Source: Tethya wilhelma (taxonomy: Eukaryota; Porifera; Demospongiae; Tethyida; Tethyidae). Taken from it: DNA of 64,000 nt. Position 1 is the stretch's first letter. The number at the start of each line of letters is the position of its first letter. Positions 1 to 10,949 of this stretch are shown piece after piece. The stretch covers positions 21,634,354-21,698,353 of the forward strand of contig CAXIPT010000001.1 of NCBI GenBank assembly GCA_964030475.1, in the 5' to 3' direction. Under the pieces are notes generated by a model, which did no database searches, was not told the origin of the DNA, and saw nothing but the letters and a program-made list of their open reading frames with translations. The translations under genes were made by a program, and so were the position numbers.

Positions 1-645
1 GTCTTTGTGTTCAACCTGGTCCCACTTGTTCTTCTCTGTCTCTATCCTTGTCGCTGTTTCCACAAGGTATTGAACTATTGTAATCTTCGCTGTCTTACAC
101 TACACATCTTCATGGACTCATTCCATGGTTGTTACAAGCTCCAGCCTCGAGACTGCCGTTACTTTGCTGCTCTTTACTTACTTCTGAGACTTGTCAATCA
201 CAGCTTTATTTTTACAAATGCTGTTCCTCCTGTGTCATTTTCAGTGACTGGAGTTGTTCTAATTGGGATGACTGCCTGTGTTGCCATCACAAGACCGTAC
301 AAAAGTCAACTTCACAATATAACTGACATAATACTATTTTCTAATTTAGCAGCAATTTGTTTTTTCGTATCTGATTACAAATATCTTCAATATTTCGAAC
401 ATGGTCACTTTTTCTTTATCCATATTCTAGTCAGCGCAGTTGGAGCAGTTCCATTGGTGTTTGGATTTGGACTAATCTTATCATTTGTGATACCTCAACA
501 AGGTCTACTAAAACTAAAAGAGATATTTGATCGTATCAAATTGATCACTACCAAAAAAGCTGACTCCACTCAACCCCAGGATCCTGTACCTTATCGACTG
601 GATCACATGGATGAATATCCTCCTCTTCTACCATTAAAGCACTGA
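1..645 (+). CDS. TM1: multi-pass membrane protein, 3' part only
   Basis: The open frame runs in from the left edge of the window, so the N-terminal two thirds are missing; a Met-like codon at 7 is not a real start. What remains matches the C-terminal third of the TM family seen at 2412, 6553, 37894 and 47512: a membrane helix ending in CLYPCRCFHK, the conserved block with GCYKLQPRDCRYFAALYLL, three or four further hydrophobic segments, and the family tail QDPVPYRLDHMDEYPPLLP. It ends in TGA at 643-645. No intron is seen. Function is unknown; an integral membrane location is inferred from hydrophobicity. Near identity to its paralogues in the first 200 bases contrasts with divergence in the last membrane segments. 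Confidence 0.85.
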   Translation, partial: VFVFNLVPLVLLCLYPCRCFHKVLNYCNLRCLTLHIFMDSFHGCYKLQPRDCRYFAALYLLLRLVNHSFIFTNAVPPVSFSVTGVVLIGMTACVAITRPYKSQLHNITDIILFSNLAAICFFVSDYKYLQYFEHGHFFFIHILVSAVGAVPLVFGFGLILSFVIPQQGLLKLKEIFDRIKLITTKKADSTQPQDPVPYRLDHMDEYPPLLPLKH

Positions 646-1032
646 ATCAATATTTAATTACACATTTGAACAAAGAGCTTTAATTCTTGACAAAAAACAA
701 ACTGCTTGTGTAACTCAATAGAGTGACATGAAAAATATAATTATATTAATGTTTGTATTATACACAGGTGAACTATGGAGAGATATTTTAAGTACTGACT
801 GGTACTAATGTCACAATGAGCACACCATTGTAAAAGCAGCAGCATTATGATTTAATGACTGTCTGTCAGCAGTGTTAATAATAATAAAAGTTTATTAATT
901 TTATAATGTTTTTAACCCACAATGTGCATGCAGAGTTCAATGTTTTCTTTGACACTACAATAATAATATTGGTATACAGAAATACTTCAATACACAATTT
1001 GAGAATCATATACACATATATACAGGGTTGGT
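646..1032. other. Intergenic, no gene seen
   Basis: AT-rich 3' flank of TM1. An AATAAA-type hexamer inside the AATAATAATAAAAG stretch near 877-890 could serve as its polyadenylation signal. I see nothing else that I can support. Confidence 0.5.
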
Positions 1033-1489
1033 TTAATCTAAAACCACAAACACTCCCATAAGAAATTATCATACTCCTATTTATAGTGCTTATTATGGGT
1101 GAGACATAATCAGGCCTACATTTAGCAAAATTAATTACAACAAAATTAATTGGTACCATTTGAATGCTCTCATCGCAGTTAATGCAAGTATGCTATAGTC
1201 ACAGTTCCATATCACCTTTCTACACTCAAATAATTATATTCAAGGTGTTTTAGGTGTTTTTTTTTGTACCGACTACACATATAGGAAATGATCATACTCA
1301 TATTATCATATCATTATTACATTGCTTATTATGGGTGGGATTTGATCAGACTTATATTTAGCAAATTATATAATAAAAAAAGAATATCACTTGAATGCTC
1401 TCATCACAAATGAATGCAATGATGTGAGTCCCAGTTCCAAATGGCCTTTCTATACTCTACTATACTCAAGGTGCTTTTGACACTAATGC
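1033..1489. repeat. Diverged tandem duplication, two units of about 210-225 bp
   Basis: Two adjacent stretches, about 1033-1257 and 1284-1489, share the same order of words: CATACTC, GCTTATTATGGGTG, TTTAGCAAA, TTGAATGCTCTCATC, CAGTTCCA and CTCAAGGTG. They differ by many substitutions and small indels, so this is an old tandem duplication of noncoding DNA. A later copy of the TTTGAATGCTCTTC word occurs in the 18.8-20.7 kb repeat array, but I could not show a longer relationship. Confidence 0.6.
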
Positions 1490-2411
1490 TGGACTTTCAT
1501 AACCCTTTCACTTGGAATTTATTGTACAATTGCAAACTTTAAATTCAAAAATTTCTTAAATACATCATCATTTTGGTTCATAAATTTATATATGATTGTC
1601 GGCATGTCGGCACCGGATATATCCCATAGTGGATTTTGAAGTGGTCGGCACTCTGATCTATAATGGATTAAGTGGTTTGCCGTAGAACAAGCTTTGAATT
1701 TTGCTTTCATCGACTTTTTTTTTTTTTTTTTTTTTTAAATGAGCTTTTCAGTCGTGTGTGTGATTGTGGCTTGATAAACAAAGACTCCTATGTGCATGCA
1801 ACACTAGCGCTTGCATTTCTGGGTGAATTCTGTGCGATCGAGCTCGAGATGATCGAGGTACCTGCTGGCATCCAAGCAAGGGGTGCAGTTAAGTTATGAC
1901 GTAGACCAGTGATTGAAAATGTCACAACAGAGTTCAAGAGTTCATAATCTTATGAATTCCAAACATGCCGATTTGCTGATTTCATCAAGCAAAAGGGATA
2001 GCTGTATCTATCTGCTGATAGTCATTATTCTCACTTACATCTGCTAAAAATAGATTGACAGACAAAAATAGATTGACAGACAAAAATAGTTTCAATAGCG
2101 CTAGCAATAGTTTTAATAGCTTATTGTTGACTCAGTACTTTTTAGCAACATCAACACAAAATAAAGCAACACCATTAATACATACAGAAAACAAACCAGT
2201 TTAGACAAGTATATAGTGATAACTTATTGTCGAATGATAGTGATCTAAATCAGCTAGAAATACACGTAAGCACTTCAAAAATCAGTGATAACCATAATCA
2301 TATTTCACATTGATAACCTACTCATTTTTCGAGTGTGCAGAAGTAATAGAATAGTGACAGTTGCACCTGTTGGCAAATTTAGTTAAAGAATAGCAGTAAA
2401 AACAAGGCAAA
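1490..2411. other. Intergenic upstream of TM2
   Basis: No convincing coding region. It holds a T-run at about 1716-1736 and a short tandem repeat at about 2047-2090 (AAAATAGATTGACAGAC units followed by AATAGTTT variants). The promoter and 5' UTR of TM2 must lie in the right part, but no clear core element can be named. Confidence 0.4.
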
Positions 2412-4175
2412 ATGATTCTCAAAACTATATCGTTCTTGACATTAATACTAGCAGTGGGTCAATCAAGGGCCCAGTCTTTAAATGAGAGCAGTAATCAGAC
2501 ACAGTGTCCCATATGGACGATGCCAACTGAAGTAAATGGAACCATAGAATGTCAATGTGGAAGTATCGTGCACAGAATAGTACTCCGTGAACCAAATCTT
2601 AATGTTCATCTTCTGATCTATTACTGCATGTCTTACAGCGATGAATTTAATACCACAGTTATTGGAAAGTGTCTCTATCATTTACACACACAATCAGGAA
2701 AATTCTATAAAAGATATTGGCCTGTGCCTAAATTAACACAAAGAAATGACAGTGGTCTTTGTCAATTTCACAATATTTACACTAAAAGTTACAAGTACCA
2801 AACTGGCCTCATGTGTACTGAGTGTATCAAGGGATATTCCTATCCTGTCTACTCTTATAGTTTGGCTTGTGTTGAATGTAAAGACTACAAGTACAACTGG
2901 TTGAAATACATTGCTGTGGCATTTGTTCCTCTCACTGTCTTTTACACCATAGTCGTACTCTTTAGAATATCAGCTACATCAGGAGCAATGAATGGATATG
3001 TCCTAGCATGTCAACTGATGACATTACCATTGAATGTTAGAATAGTTAGTACATACAACAAAAAAACTGCTACAAAATTGAATATACTGATATCTTTTCT
3101 TGGAATTTGGAACCTAGACTTCTTTCGTGGACTATACCCTCCATTTTGCTTACATCCTAACATGACTACACTACAGACACTAATGCTGGACTATCTCATT
3201 GCTGTCTATCCGCTGATACTCATCATTCTCACTTACATCTGTGTTAAACTACACACTCGCTACAGTCTGGTTGTTCGGCTTTGGAGTCCTTTCTACAAGT
3301 GCTTTGCTCTCATTAGAAACAAATGGGACATAAACAGATCTCTTATTGATGCCTTTGCTACTTTCATTTTGCTCTCAAACTTGAAGATTCTTGAGGTGTC
3401 CTTCTATGTTCTCACTCCAAACACACTCTATAATGTAACTGGTGATCCTATCCCAAAGAAATATCTCTACTATGATGGAACTTACGAGTTCTTTGGAAAG
3501 GATCACATTCCTTATGCTCTGCTAGCTTTTTTCATGGTCTTTGTGTTCAACATCGTCCCACTGGTTCTTCTCTGTCTCTATCCTTGTCGCTGTTTCCACA
3601 AGCTTTTGAACTATTGTAATCTTCGCTGTCTTACACTCCACATCTTCATGGACTCATTCCATGGTTGTTACAAGCTCCAGCCTCGAGACTGCCGCTACTT
3701 TGCTGCTCTCTACCTGTTACTGAGACTTGTGATTCACAGCTTCATCCTAACAAATGCTGTTCCACCAATGAACAGTTTAATGATTGGAGGTGTGCTTGTA
3801 GCTATGACTGTCTGTGTAGCCATTATTCGACCACACAAGCAGTTTTTCTACACTTTCATAGACACAGTTTTGTTTGGAATGTTTGGTGTAGGCTATTTAG
3901 CTGCATCTGCATATAGGACACTCCAATTTTATGAAAAAATAAAGTTAAAGTACATAGACATTCTTGGCTCTCTTGGTGTTGGATTAGTACTTCTATACGG
4001 AATAGGTCTTATTCTTTACATGTTGATCCCAAGAAAATGTATGCAAATATTGAAAGTGATTTTCAATCAAATGAAGCAAATTGTCACAAAAACCCAACCT
4101 CAGGATCCTGTACCTTATCGACTGGAGCACATGGATGAATACCCTCCTCTACTACCAGTTTCAACAGAAATGTAG
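2412..4175 (+). CDS. TM2: intronless cysteine-rich multi-pass membrane protein
   Basis: 587 codons in one exon, the family length. Residues 1-20 form a signal peptide (hydrophobic, then QSRAQS). The ectodomain to about residue 165 carries N-glycosylation sequons and the family pattern CPIW, ECxCG, YYCMSYSDEFN, GKCLYHLH, then TGLMCTECIKGYSYP and CVECKDYKYNW, a CxxC spacing reminiscent of ephrin-receptor-like (GCC2/GCC3) modules. Eight to ten hydrophobic segments follow, with CLHPNMTTLQ and GCYKLQPRDCRYFAALYLL between them, and the tail PVPYRLEHMDEYPPLLP. One ectodomain Cys conserved in paralogues (IVLCE) is Arg here (IVLRE), leaving a partner possibly unpaired. The start is the first ATG, directly before the signal peptide. 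Function unknown; plasma-membrane receptor or transporter is inference. Confidence 0.88.
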   Translation: MILKTISFLTLILAVGQSRAQSLNESSNQTQCPIWTMPTEVNGTIECQCGSIVHRIVLREPNLNVHLLIYYCMSYSDEFNTTVIGKCLYHLHTQSGKFYKRYWPVPKLTQRNDSGLCQFHNIYTKSYKYQTGLMCTECIKGYSYPVYSYSLACVECKDYKYNWLKYIAVAFVPLTVFYTIVVLFRISATSGAMNGYVLACQLMTLPLNVRIVSTYNKKTATKLNILISFLGIWNLDFFRGLYPPFCLHPNMTTLQTLMLDYLIAVYPLILIILTYICVKLHTRYSLVVRLWSPFYKCFALIRNKWDINRSLIDAFATFILLSNLKILEVSFYVLTPNTLYNVTGDPIPKKYLYYDGTYEFFGKDHIPYALLAFFMVFVFNIVPLVLLCLYPCRCFHKLLNYCNLRCLTLHIFMDSFHGCYKLQPRDCRYFAALYLLLRLVIHSFILTNAVPPMNSLMIGGVLVAMTVCVAIIRPHKQFFYTFIDTVLFGMFGVGYLAASAYRTLQFYEKIKLKYIDILGSLGVGLVLLYGIGLILYMLIPRKCMQILKVIFNQMKQIVTKTQPQDPVPYRLEHMDEYPPLLPVSTEM

Positions 4176-4515
4176 CAAATAGTTAAGAAATTAATTTAAA
4201 CCAAACATTGTAAAACGTATTATGCAGATTCTAACACATCAGTTATTAATTTTAGGTTTAACTTAAAAAATAAAAATGTTAATATGATGCATTTGTTAGT
4301 CATGAGTTCATACTATTAATGCTTTTTTTTAATGAAAATATTCTAATTGTGACAAGGGGCTCGTTGCCTGCCTTTATATTAGGACTAAATTGTGACTAAA
4401 TTATACCATACAATTCTACTAAGTGTACCGGTAATACTATACACAATATGCCATACGGTAACTATAACATTTTACTAACTGGAGCACAAACACTGTTAAA
4501 AATGGGGTGTAAATT
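4176..4515. other. 3' flank of TM2
   Basis: AT-rich with an AATAAA hexamer near 4268 that could end the TM2 transcript. No gene seen. Confidence 0.45.
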
Positions 4516-4648
4516 CTAAATGGTAGTGGTACTGGTTACACCCTGTTGGGTGGTAAAAAGTGTGAAAAATCAAAGGTTACCATGGTTTCCACCCTTTGGG
4601 GTGGTAAACGCTAAGTGTGAAAGGTGTAACCAGTACCACCCATTTCTA
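4516..4648. repeat. Foldback element (MITE-like), about 130 bp
   Basis: The left arm (AAATGGTAGTGGTACTGGTTACACC, split here as AAATGG, GTGGTACTGG, TTACACC, from about 4517) is answered by its reverse complement GGTGTAACCAGTACCACCC ending near 4643. The centre carries a second inverted pair around CACCC/GGGTGG. Such internally symmetrical short elements are typical of MITEs. No target-site duplication could be fixed. Confidence 0.65.
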
Positions 4649-4960
4649 ACATTGAAATGCATGGTCTTAGAAAAAATTATCAAATAAGGAAAACTCAAAC
4701 AAGGGTGTAGAATACTAATTGAAAAGGCTTATTTTTGACACAATATTTTCCATGACAATTGTCAAGATAGATATGTCAGTACTCATAACCAAGCAAGCAA
4801 AGTTATGATAACTTTTCTGTTGAAAGATACAGTGATCTGAAGTAGAAAAATAATTAAGCAATTACTGAAATATGTTATTCCTTCATTTTGTAACACATCA
4901 ACAATGCATACAAAAGTATACTGCCCATTAAAATAGTTTCAGATTTTAGAAGAAAAAAAG

Positions 4961-5500
4961 ATGAAGTTGCTAATGTTTCTGAGCTTGAAATGTTTACTGA
5001 TAGAACTAATTCTGGTAGTTTATCAATCTAATGCTCAGTACTTATGTGAGAGCAGTAATCAGACGTGTCCGATTTGGACAGTACCAAAAGAGAGTTCACA
5101 AGGTTCAATGAAACTGCTTGAAGGTGAATGTGATTCAGAATGTGGAAGTGATGTACAAAGAAAAATAATCTGTGAGAAAAACTTTAGTATTCACCTAGTT
5201 TATTACTGCATGTCCTACAGTAATTCAATACCACAGTTATTGGGAAGTGTCTCTATCATTTACACATAGAACAAACACTATTTTAAAAATATTACTGGCC
5301 CGTTCCTAAACTTAAACACAGAAATGAACAGCTTTGTGTCAATTTCACAATCATTTTTATCATACTTACAAAATAATATCAAACTGGCCTCATGTGTTCA
5401 GAGTGTATCAAGGGATATTCCTATCCTGTCTACTCTAAGACTTATAGTTTGACTTGTGTTGCCTGAATGTAAAGATGACAAGTACAACTGGTTGAAGTAC
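4961..5500 (+). pseudogene. TM3: truncated, frameshifted member of the TM family
   Basis: Starts like its paralogues with a signal peptide and CPIWTVP, and stays open for 102 codons to 5269, where a deletion near the GKCLYHLH motif shifts the frame. Family words then return in other frames (TGLMCSECIKGYSYPVYS at about 5385-5430, KYNWLKY at about 5480-5500), with an extra insertion in YSKTYSL and a stop in the CVECK motif. Homology ends at about 5500, within the region before TM1 of the family; the membrane core is absent. Cannot make a functional protein. Confidence 0.85.
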
Positions 5501-6552
5501 TGTACTGGCGCATTATTAGGCGCATGCGCTTATATTTTCACAGGAAGAAAATAGGCGCTTAACACGAAATGCGCGTAATAACGAGATACAATTAATTATT
5601 CCACGATCCATGTGCCACTACCACGTGACTCTAGTAGCAAACCTTCTACGTAATGTGTGAATGATTTTAGCAGAACATTGCAACGTTCAGGTCCTAATAA
5701 ATGGTGCATGATTTCTGCATTTAGTCAGTAAATTTTCAGGACAGACTCAAACAGCATAACATACATATAGTTATGTATACTTTACAATAGGCGTTTGTAG
5801 CCTTGTGTATTGAACAACAAGCAGTATAAATCATGTCTGATATCAAGTGATTGCATGAATGTAAATAATATATGGAGCCTATAATTAATGTGACAACATG
5901 TTTATTATTACAATAATGGGTTGATTATCTAAAACGATGTTTGGTTATATGCATGGTGCACATACTAACATTATGATAATGATCTGTCAAAACATAGTTA
6001 ATCAGTATACACTCTTCAATGTTTGCATTAACTAATAGTATAGAGTGCACTAAATATCACTACAGAAACAGAAGGAAAACAAACAGAGCACACACACACA
6101 TACACATTTATATATCTCCTTGTTATTATTAAGATATAATGCACGAGTCACTAAACAACTCAATATCTCATTACCTTAAGTTAATGCATGCTAATAACAT
6201 AGGTTGTTTTTCGAAAAAGCCAACATTGCAGGATGTTGTAATTTATATACTTAGACGTGAACTTGACTGAATACACAAATCTATTATTATAGTATTAAAA
6301 TAGCAGAGCATAGTATTTTATTGAATGTGTGAATGTACCATACAAACCAACCACATTTACTGTTTACTAAACATGAGGGAGTGTTGTAACATTGCATCTG
6401 ATAAAGAATACGTGGAAGTCAAAAAAGAAAGCACTCAACAATGACATAGATAGAATTAATAAACAATTTCACTTGCTTTTTTTAATGACATAATAATACA
6501 TTCAGTTTCAATAAAAGTAGACTTAAAGCATATACAGGTCATTTGACACACG
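5501..6552. other. Intergenic between TM3 and TM4
   Basis: Starts with a GC-richer patch rich in GCGC words (5507-5575) exactly where TM3 homology breaks off, so it may mark the rearrangement junction. The rest is AT-rich with a short CA run near 6095-6112. No gene seen. Confidence 0.4.
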
Positions 6553-8328
6553 ATGGATTTAAAGTTGCACTTTTTGCCCTTCTGGTTGGTAACAGTACTA
6601 CTAGTGCATCAATCAAGTACTGAGTTAACTAGTGAGAGCAGAAACCAGTCAGTGTGTCCCATTTGGACAGTACCCAACGAAAACAATGAGACTGAATGTG
6701 AATGTGGCGATTCAGTAAACGGAATTGTCATTTGCAATCAAAATGCTCCAAGTGTTTACATTCTCCTCTTTCACTGTATGTCCTACAGCGAGGAGTTCAA
6801 TGTAGTAGTCGGTAAGTGTATAGTTCATCTGCACACTTTAAGTGGTCGTCCATATAAATTCTATTGGTCCATACCAGGATGGACACAAAGAAATACAACA
6901 GCACTGTGCCAGTTCAATACAAAACATCTACAGGCATACAAGTACCAAACTGGCCTCATGTGTACTGAGTGTATCAAGGGATATTCCTATCCTGTCTACT
7001 CTTATAGTTTGGCTTGTGTTGAATGTAAAGACTACAAGTACAACTGGTTGAAGTACATTGCTGTGGCATTTCTTCCTCTCACTGTCTTTTACATCATAGT
7101 CATACTCTTCAGAATATCAGCTACATCAGGAGCAATGAATGGATATGTACTAGTGTGTCAGCTGATTACATCACCAATAATTATACAAATGTTCAATGCA
7201 CACAATGTACAAAATATTGTCCTACTGTGGAATTCGTATTTTGCATTTCTTGGAATTTGGAACTTGGATTTCTTTCGTGGACTATACCCTCCATTTTGCT
7301 TACATCCTAACATGACTACACTACAGACACTAATGCTGGACTATCTCATTGCTGTCTATCCGCTGACAATTGTCATTCTTACTTACATCTGTGTCAAACT
7401 ACACACTCGCTACAGTCTGGTTGTTCGCCTTTGGAGTCCTTTCTACAAGTGCTTTGCTCTCATTAGAAACAAATGGGACATAAACAGATCTCTTATTGAT
7501 GTCTTTGCTACTTTCATTTTGCTCTCTAACTTGAAGATTCTTGAGGTTTCCTTCTATATTCTCACTCCAAACACACTCTATAATGTCACTGGTGATCCTA
7601 TCCCAAAGAAATATCTCTACTATGATGGAACTTATGAGTTCTTTGGAAAGGACCACATTCCTTATGTTTTGCTAGCCTTCTTCATGGTCTTTGTGTTCAA
7701 CGTCGTTCCACTGGTTCTTTTCTGTCTCTATCCTTGTCGCTGTTTTCACAAGCTTTTGAACTATTGTAATCTTCGTTGTCTTACACTACACATCTTCATG
7801 GACTCATTTCATGGTTGTTACAAGCTCCAGCCTCGAGACTGCCGCTACTTTGCTGCTCTCTACTTGCTTCTGAGGATTGTCAACCACAGTTTCATCCTGA
7901 CAAATGCAGTTCTTCCTATGTCATATTTTGTGACAGGGTTTGTGCTCATTGTAGTTGCTGTTTGTGTTGCTATTATTCAACCGTACAAGCAAAACCTTCA
8001 TAATGCTATTGACATAATAGTTTTAGCAGATCTAGCACTATTGTATTTTTCCGAATCTGCTTACAAATATCTTGAATATTTTGAACATCATAACAGGTAC
8101 TTCATTTTATGTCATGTTCTATTTTTCGTTGGAGCAGCAATTCCTTTACTATTTGGATTTGGACTAATCTTATCATTTGTGATACCTCAACAATGTCTAC
8201 TAAAACTGAAAGAGATGTTTGATCGTATTAAATTGATCATCACTAGAAAAGCTGACTCCACTCAACCCCAGGATCTTGTACCTTATCGACTGGATCACAT
8301 GGACGAATACCCTCCTCTCCTAGGATAA
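6553..8328 (+). CDS. TM4: intronless cysteine-rich multi-pass membrane protein
   Basis: 591 codons, single exon. Signal peptide at residues 1-23, a Cys-rich and N-glycosylated ectodomain (CPIWTVPNE, ECECGD, FHCMSYSEEFN, GKCIVHLH, TGLMCTECIKG), then the shared membrane core starting with NWLKYIAVAFLPLTVFYIIVILFRI, the conserved GCYKLQPRDCRYFAALYLL block, and a tail ending HMDEYPPLLG rather than LLP. From about 7020 to 7860 the DNA is almost identical to the other family members, while the ectodomain and the last membrane segments differ. TM7 at 45.8 kb looks like a decayed relative of this copy in its 3' part. Function unknown. Confidence 0.88.
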   Translation: MDLKLHFLPFWLVTVLLVHQSSTELTSESRNQSVCPIWTVPNENNETECECGDSVNGIVICNQNAPSVYILLFHCMSYSEEFNVVVGKCIVHLHTLSGRPYKFYWSIPGWTQRNTTALCQFNTKHLQAYKYQTGLMCTECIKGYSYPVYSYSLACVECKDYKYNWLKYIAVAFLPLTVFYIIVILFRISATSGAMNGYVLVCQLITSPIIIQMFNAHNVQNIVLLWNSYFAFLGIWNLDFFRGLYPPFCLHPNMTTLQTLMLDYLIAVYPLTIVILTYICVKLHTRYSLVVRLWSPFYKCFALIRNKWDINRSLIDVFATFILLSNLKILEVSFYILTPNTLYNVTGDPIPKKYLYYDGTYEFFGKDHIPYVLLAFFMVFVFNVVPLVLFCLYPCRCFHKLLNYCNLRCLTLHIFMDSFHGCYKLQPRDCRYFAALYLLLRIVNHSFILTNAVLPMSYFVTGFVLIVVAVCVAIIQPYKQNLHNAIDIIVLADLALLYFSESAYKYLEYFEHHNRYFILCHVLFFVGAAIPLLFGFGLILSFVIPQQCLLKLKEMFDRIKLIITRKADSTQPQDLVPYRLDHMDEYPPLLG

Positions 8329-8525
8329 GGTTGGTGCATGCCAAAAAGCTGTGAGGAGGATTGAGATGAGCTGTACAGATAGTATTAGGTGAACACCTTT
8401 CAAATAAGGATGCATGGCTTGAACACATGACTGTGTCTCATTTATATTATACTATACCAGAGCTAGTGTTGAGGATAATTTTAATGCATAAATATGCTTT
8501 CTGAAGTAGTGAAACAATTAGTAAT

Positions 8526-8850
8526 GTAGGAATGGGCACTGCGGTAAAAAGTATTGGAACAAGGCATGTCTAAATTCGGCGCATGACTATACTTCACTTT
8601 TTATACCAAACTCTTGTCTAGCTGGCAGTCCAGTTTAATTAAGTTACCTGTCTGTTATAGTTTGCTCCAGTGCTTAGCCTACTGATTAGTACTGACATCT
8701 TTGCACTTACATCACATTTAGGATCGATCCTTATGAGGGATCAAGAATAAAAATGAAGTCAAAAAATCAAGAATAAAAATGAAGTAGTCATGTGCCGAAT
8801 TTGAGACACGCCCTGTTCCAATTCTTTTTACCACAGTGCCCATTCCTATA
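8526..8850. mobile_element. Foldback MITE of family M (copy M1)
   Basis: Left arm GTAGGAATGGGCACTGCGGT..., right arm the reverse complement ...ACCACAGTGCCCATTCCTA. Both arms continue inward to the same CATGACTACTTCATTTT word (GAAGTAGTCATG on the right), giving terminal inverted repeats of about 90-100 bp. At least six copies are recognisable in this window. No coding capacity, so non-autonomous. Confidence 0.75.
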
Positions 8851-8853
8851 TAC

Positions 8854-9272
8854 ACAAGTATAATAAAAATTTTATAAAAAAAAGAAGTGTAGGAATGGGC
8901 AGTGCAGTAAAAGCAATGAAACAAGGTAAGTCTCTGAATTTCAGCACATGACTACTTCATTTTCATAATAGTGCATATGTACAACCTCCCATTTTGTATT
9001 GGTAATTTGACCAATAATGGACAACATATTGCAAGTTCTAATTCCATTATTTAATGATAATTGTCAGCCATTTGGCTCAATGCAAGCAATCACTTGATTA
9101 ATTTAAATAAAGTAACAAGCATGTAGAATGTAGGTACACAGTAACGTATGAGAGTTGGGTACAAAAATGAAGTAGTCATGTGCCGAAATTCAGAGACTTA
9201 CCTTGTTTCATTGCTTTTACTGCACTGCCCATTCCTACACTTCTTATTTTTATAAAATTTTTATTATACTTG
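8854..9272. mobile_element. Foldback MITE of family M (copy M2)
   Basis: The most complete copy. The arms begin ACAAGTATAATAAAAATTTT and run through GTGTAGGAATGGGCAGTGC to CATGACTACTTCATTTT; the right arm mirrors this and ends near 9272. It abuts M1 with only a few bases between, so the two inserted side by side or one inside the other's flank. Confidence 0.75.
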
Positions 9273-9859
9273 TTCATTCACTTTTTTAAACACTAAGGTG
9301 CTCAATTGCATGAAAACAAACATACAGCAGAGACTAGTCAGTCTCTACAAAAGGCAGCGGAAGTGTATAGTTGATGCGCATGCGCATTATATGCATGCAA
9401 CCACGTGGTCTATTGACGACCTTTACCTACGTCAATAGGCTAAATAAAAAGTACAGTATTTTATATCAAGAGTTTTAAAGCTGCCTAGATTTTGTTTGCT
9501 GCCTTTTCGCCAGCAAACGAGTCGAAAAGGACGTACTGTGCATCAAATGAAGTCCCACTATATGGTCAAAGTTGGCTCAATGCCTTTTGTTTGTCTGGAA
9601 ATCGCGTTCAAGTAAGTCAGTTAGGAAGGAAGGAAGGAAGGGGAGAACAAAATTGCACTGTTGTGGCTTCTCGCCAGTGCTCTCTACAGAGTGCTCTAGA
9701 AACTTTCTGCCTGTTTTCTTGGTTAATACAGTAAGCAAACTGTCTGTGGGAGGCTATTAAATGCATTTGAAGGCTTAGCTTTCATTCGCTGAAAGTTTAT
9801 AAGCATGAACATTTTGTATTGTGTCAATGGGACATTCGGCCCATTCCTACCATACGTAC
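9273..9859. repeat. Arm of a larger dispersed repeat linked to MITE M2
   Basis: Reverse-complement similarity to 43235-43840: both carry a TAGAGACTGA/CAGTCTCT motif, words such as GTTGGCTCA and AAGTTTC, and an end reading GTACGTATRGTAGGAATGGGCC followed by TGTCCCATNGACACAATACAAAATG. The element therefore seems to be a composite of about 1.4 kb whose other end is the family M arm. A GGAA repeat sits at about 9625-9641. The short open frames here are not supported. Confidence 0.55.
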
Positions 9860-9937
9860 TACCGTACGTATGATTACTAATTTTTAAAAATTTTTTACTA
9901 TTTGTAACACTAATAGTAGACAGGTAACAGAGTACAG

Positions 9938-10770
9938 GGTAATTTCAATGGAGAATTTCAGTGAAAGTTTGAATTGGAATTTCATTACAAATTTAATGCA
10001 AATGAAATTGAAAATCAATTTGGTTAGGTAAAATTTCCATTGAAATTTCCATTGAACTTCCAATATTGATATTTCCAACTGAAATTTCCAGTGAGATTTC
10101 CAGTGAAATTTCCAGTGAAATTTCCAGTGAAACAGTTTCCAGTGAAATTTCCATTGAAATTCTAATTGAAATTTCCAGCTGAAATTTCCATTAAAATTTC
10201 CATATGGAGAAGTTTGACTTGAAAAAGGACATTCTCAGTCAAAGTGTTAATGAAGCAAATCTTTGATGATAGAATGTGCTAATTAGTGTGAAATTGAGAA
10301 GCTAGCTTGGCTTTGTACAGAGGGGATACAGAAACTAGTGGATGAACTTCAACTCAATTTGTCCCAAAATTGCATGGTGGTAGCCAGTATTGCTCGTAAA
10401 TCATTAGGAGTTAGACTAATACCAGTACAAGTTCAGGCTGATCTAATTATTTTAATTGAAATTTCCATTGAATTCCAAATGAAATTTCCACTGAAATTTC
10501 CATAAAAATTTCCAACTGAAATTCCAATTGAATTTCCAACTGAAATTTCCAGTTAAATTTTCAGTGATAGAGTTTCCAGTGAAATTTCCATTGAAATTCC
10601 AACTGAAATTTAAATCAAAATTTCCATTGAAATTCCAATTGGTATTTCCGACTGAAAGTTTCCAAGTGAAACAGTTTCCAATGAAATTTCCATTGAAATT
10701 CTAGTTGAAACTTCCACTGAAATTCCAATTGAAATTTCCAGCTGAAATTTCCATTAAAATTTCGTTTCGA
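9938..10770. repeat. Degenerate minisatellite of TGAAATTTCCA units
   Basis: Two blocks (about 9938-10205 and 10440-10770) consist of loosely repeated TGAAATTTCCAGT/TTGAAATTTCCA words of 11-17 bp, separated by about 230 bp of ordinary sequence. Open frames across it are low-complexity and have no codon-level support. Immediately downstream (10770-10930) a different GACCGTTGACC-like motif repeats several times. Confidence 0.75.
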
Positions 10771-10949
10771 GTTTGACCCTTGACCAGCGCTAAAATTTGA
10801 GCTTGACCGTTAACCGTAGCTGTGGTATGAAGTCATTTTGACAACCTTTACCAATTTGACAGTTCTGAATTTTATTTTGACCATTCTGAAATTTATTTTG
10901 ACCGTTGACCAGCGCTAAATTTTCGCTTTGACCTTTGACCGTCATCTTG

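Noticed and set aside
2412..4175. Classifying the TM family as a known GPCR class
   Set aside because: There are more than seven hydrophobic segments and none of the usual rhodopsin, adhesion or glutamate-class motifs, so only a neutral description is supported.
7399..7656. Recurrent minus-strand open frames inside the TM genes (also 12529, 38797, 48421)
   Set aside because: They repeat because the plus-strand core is conserved; they are antisense shadows with no independent support.
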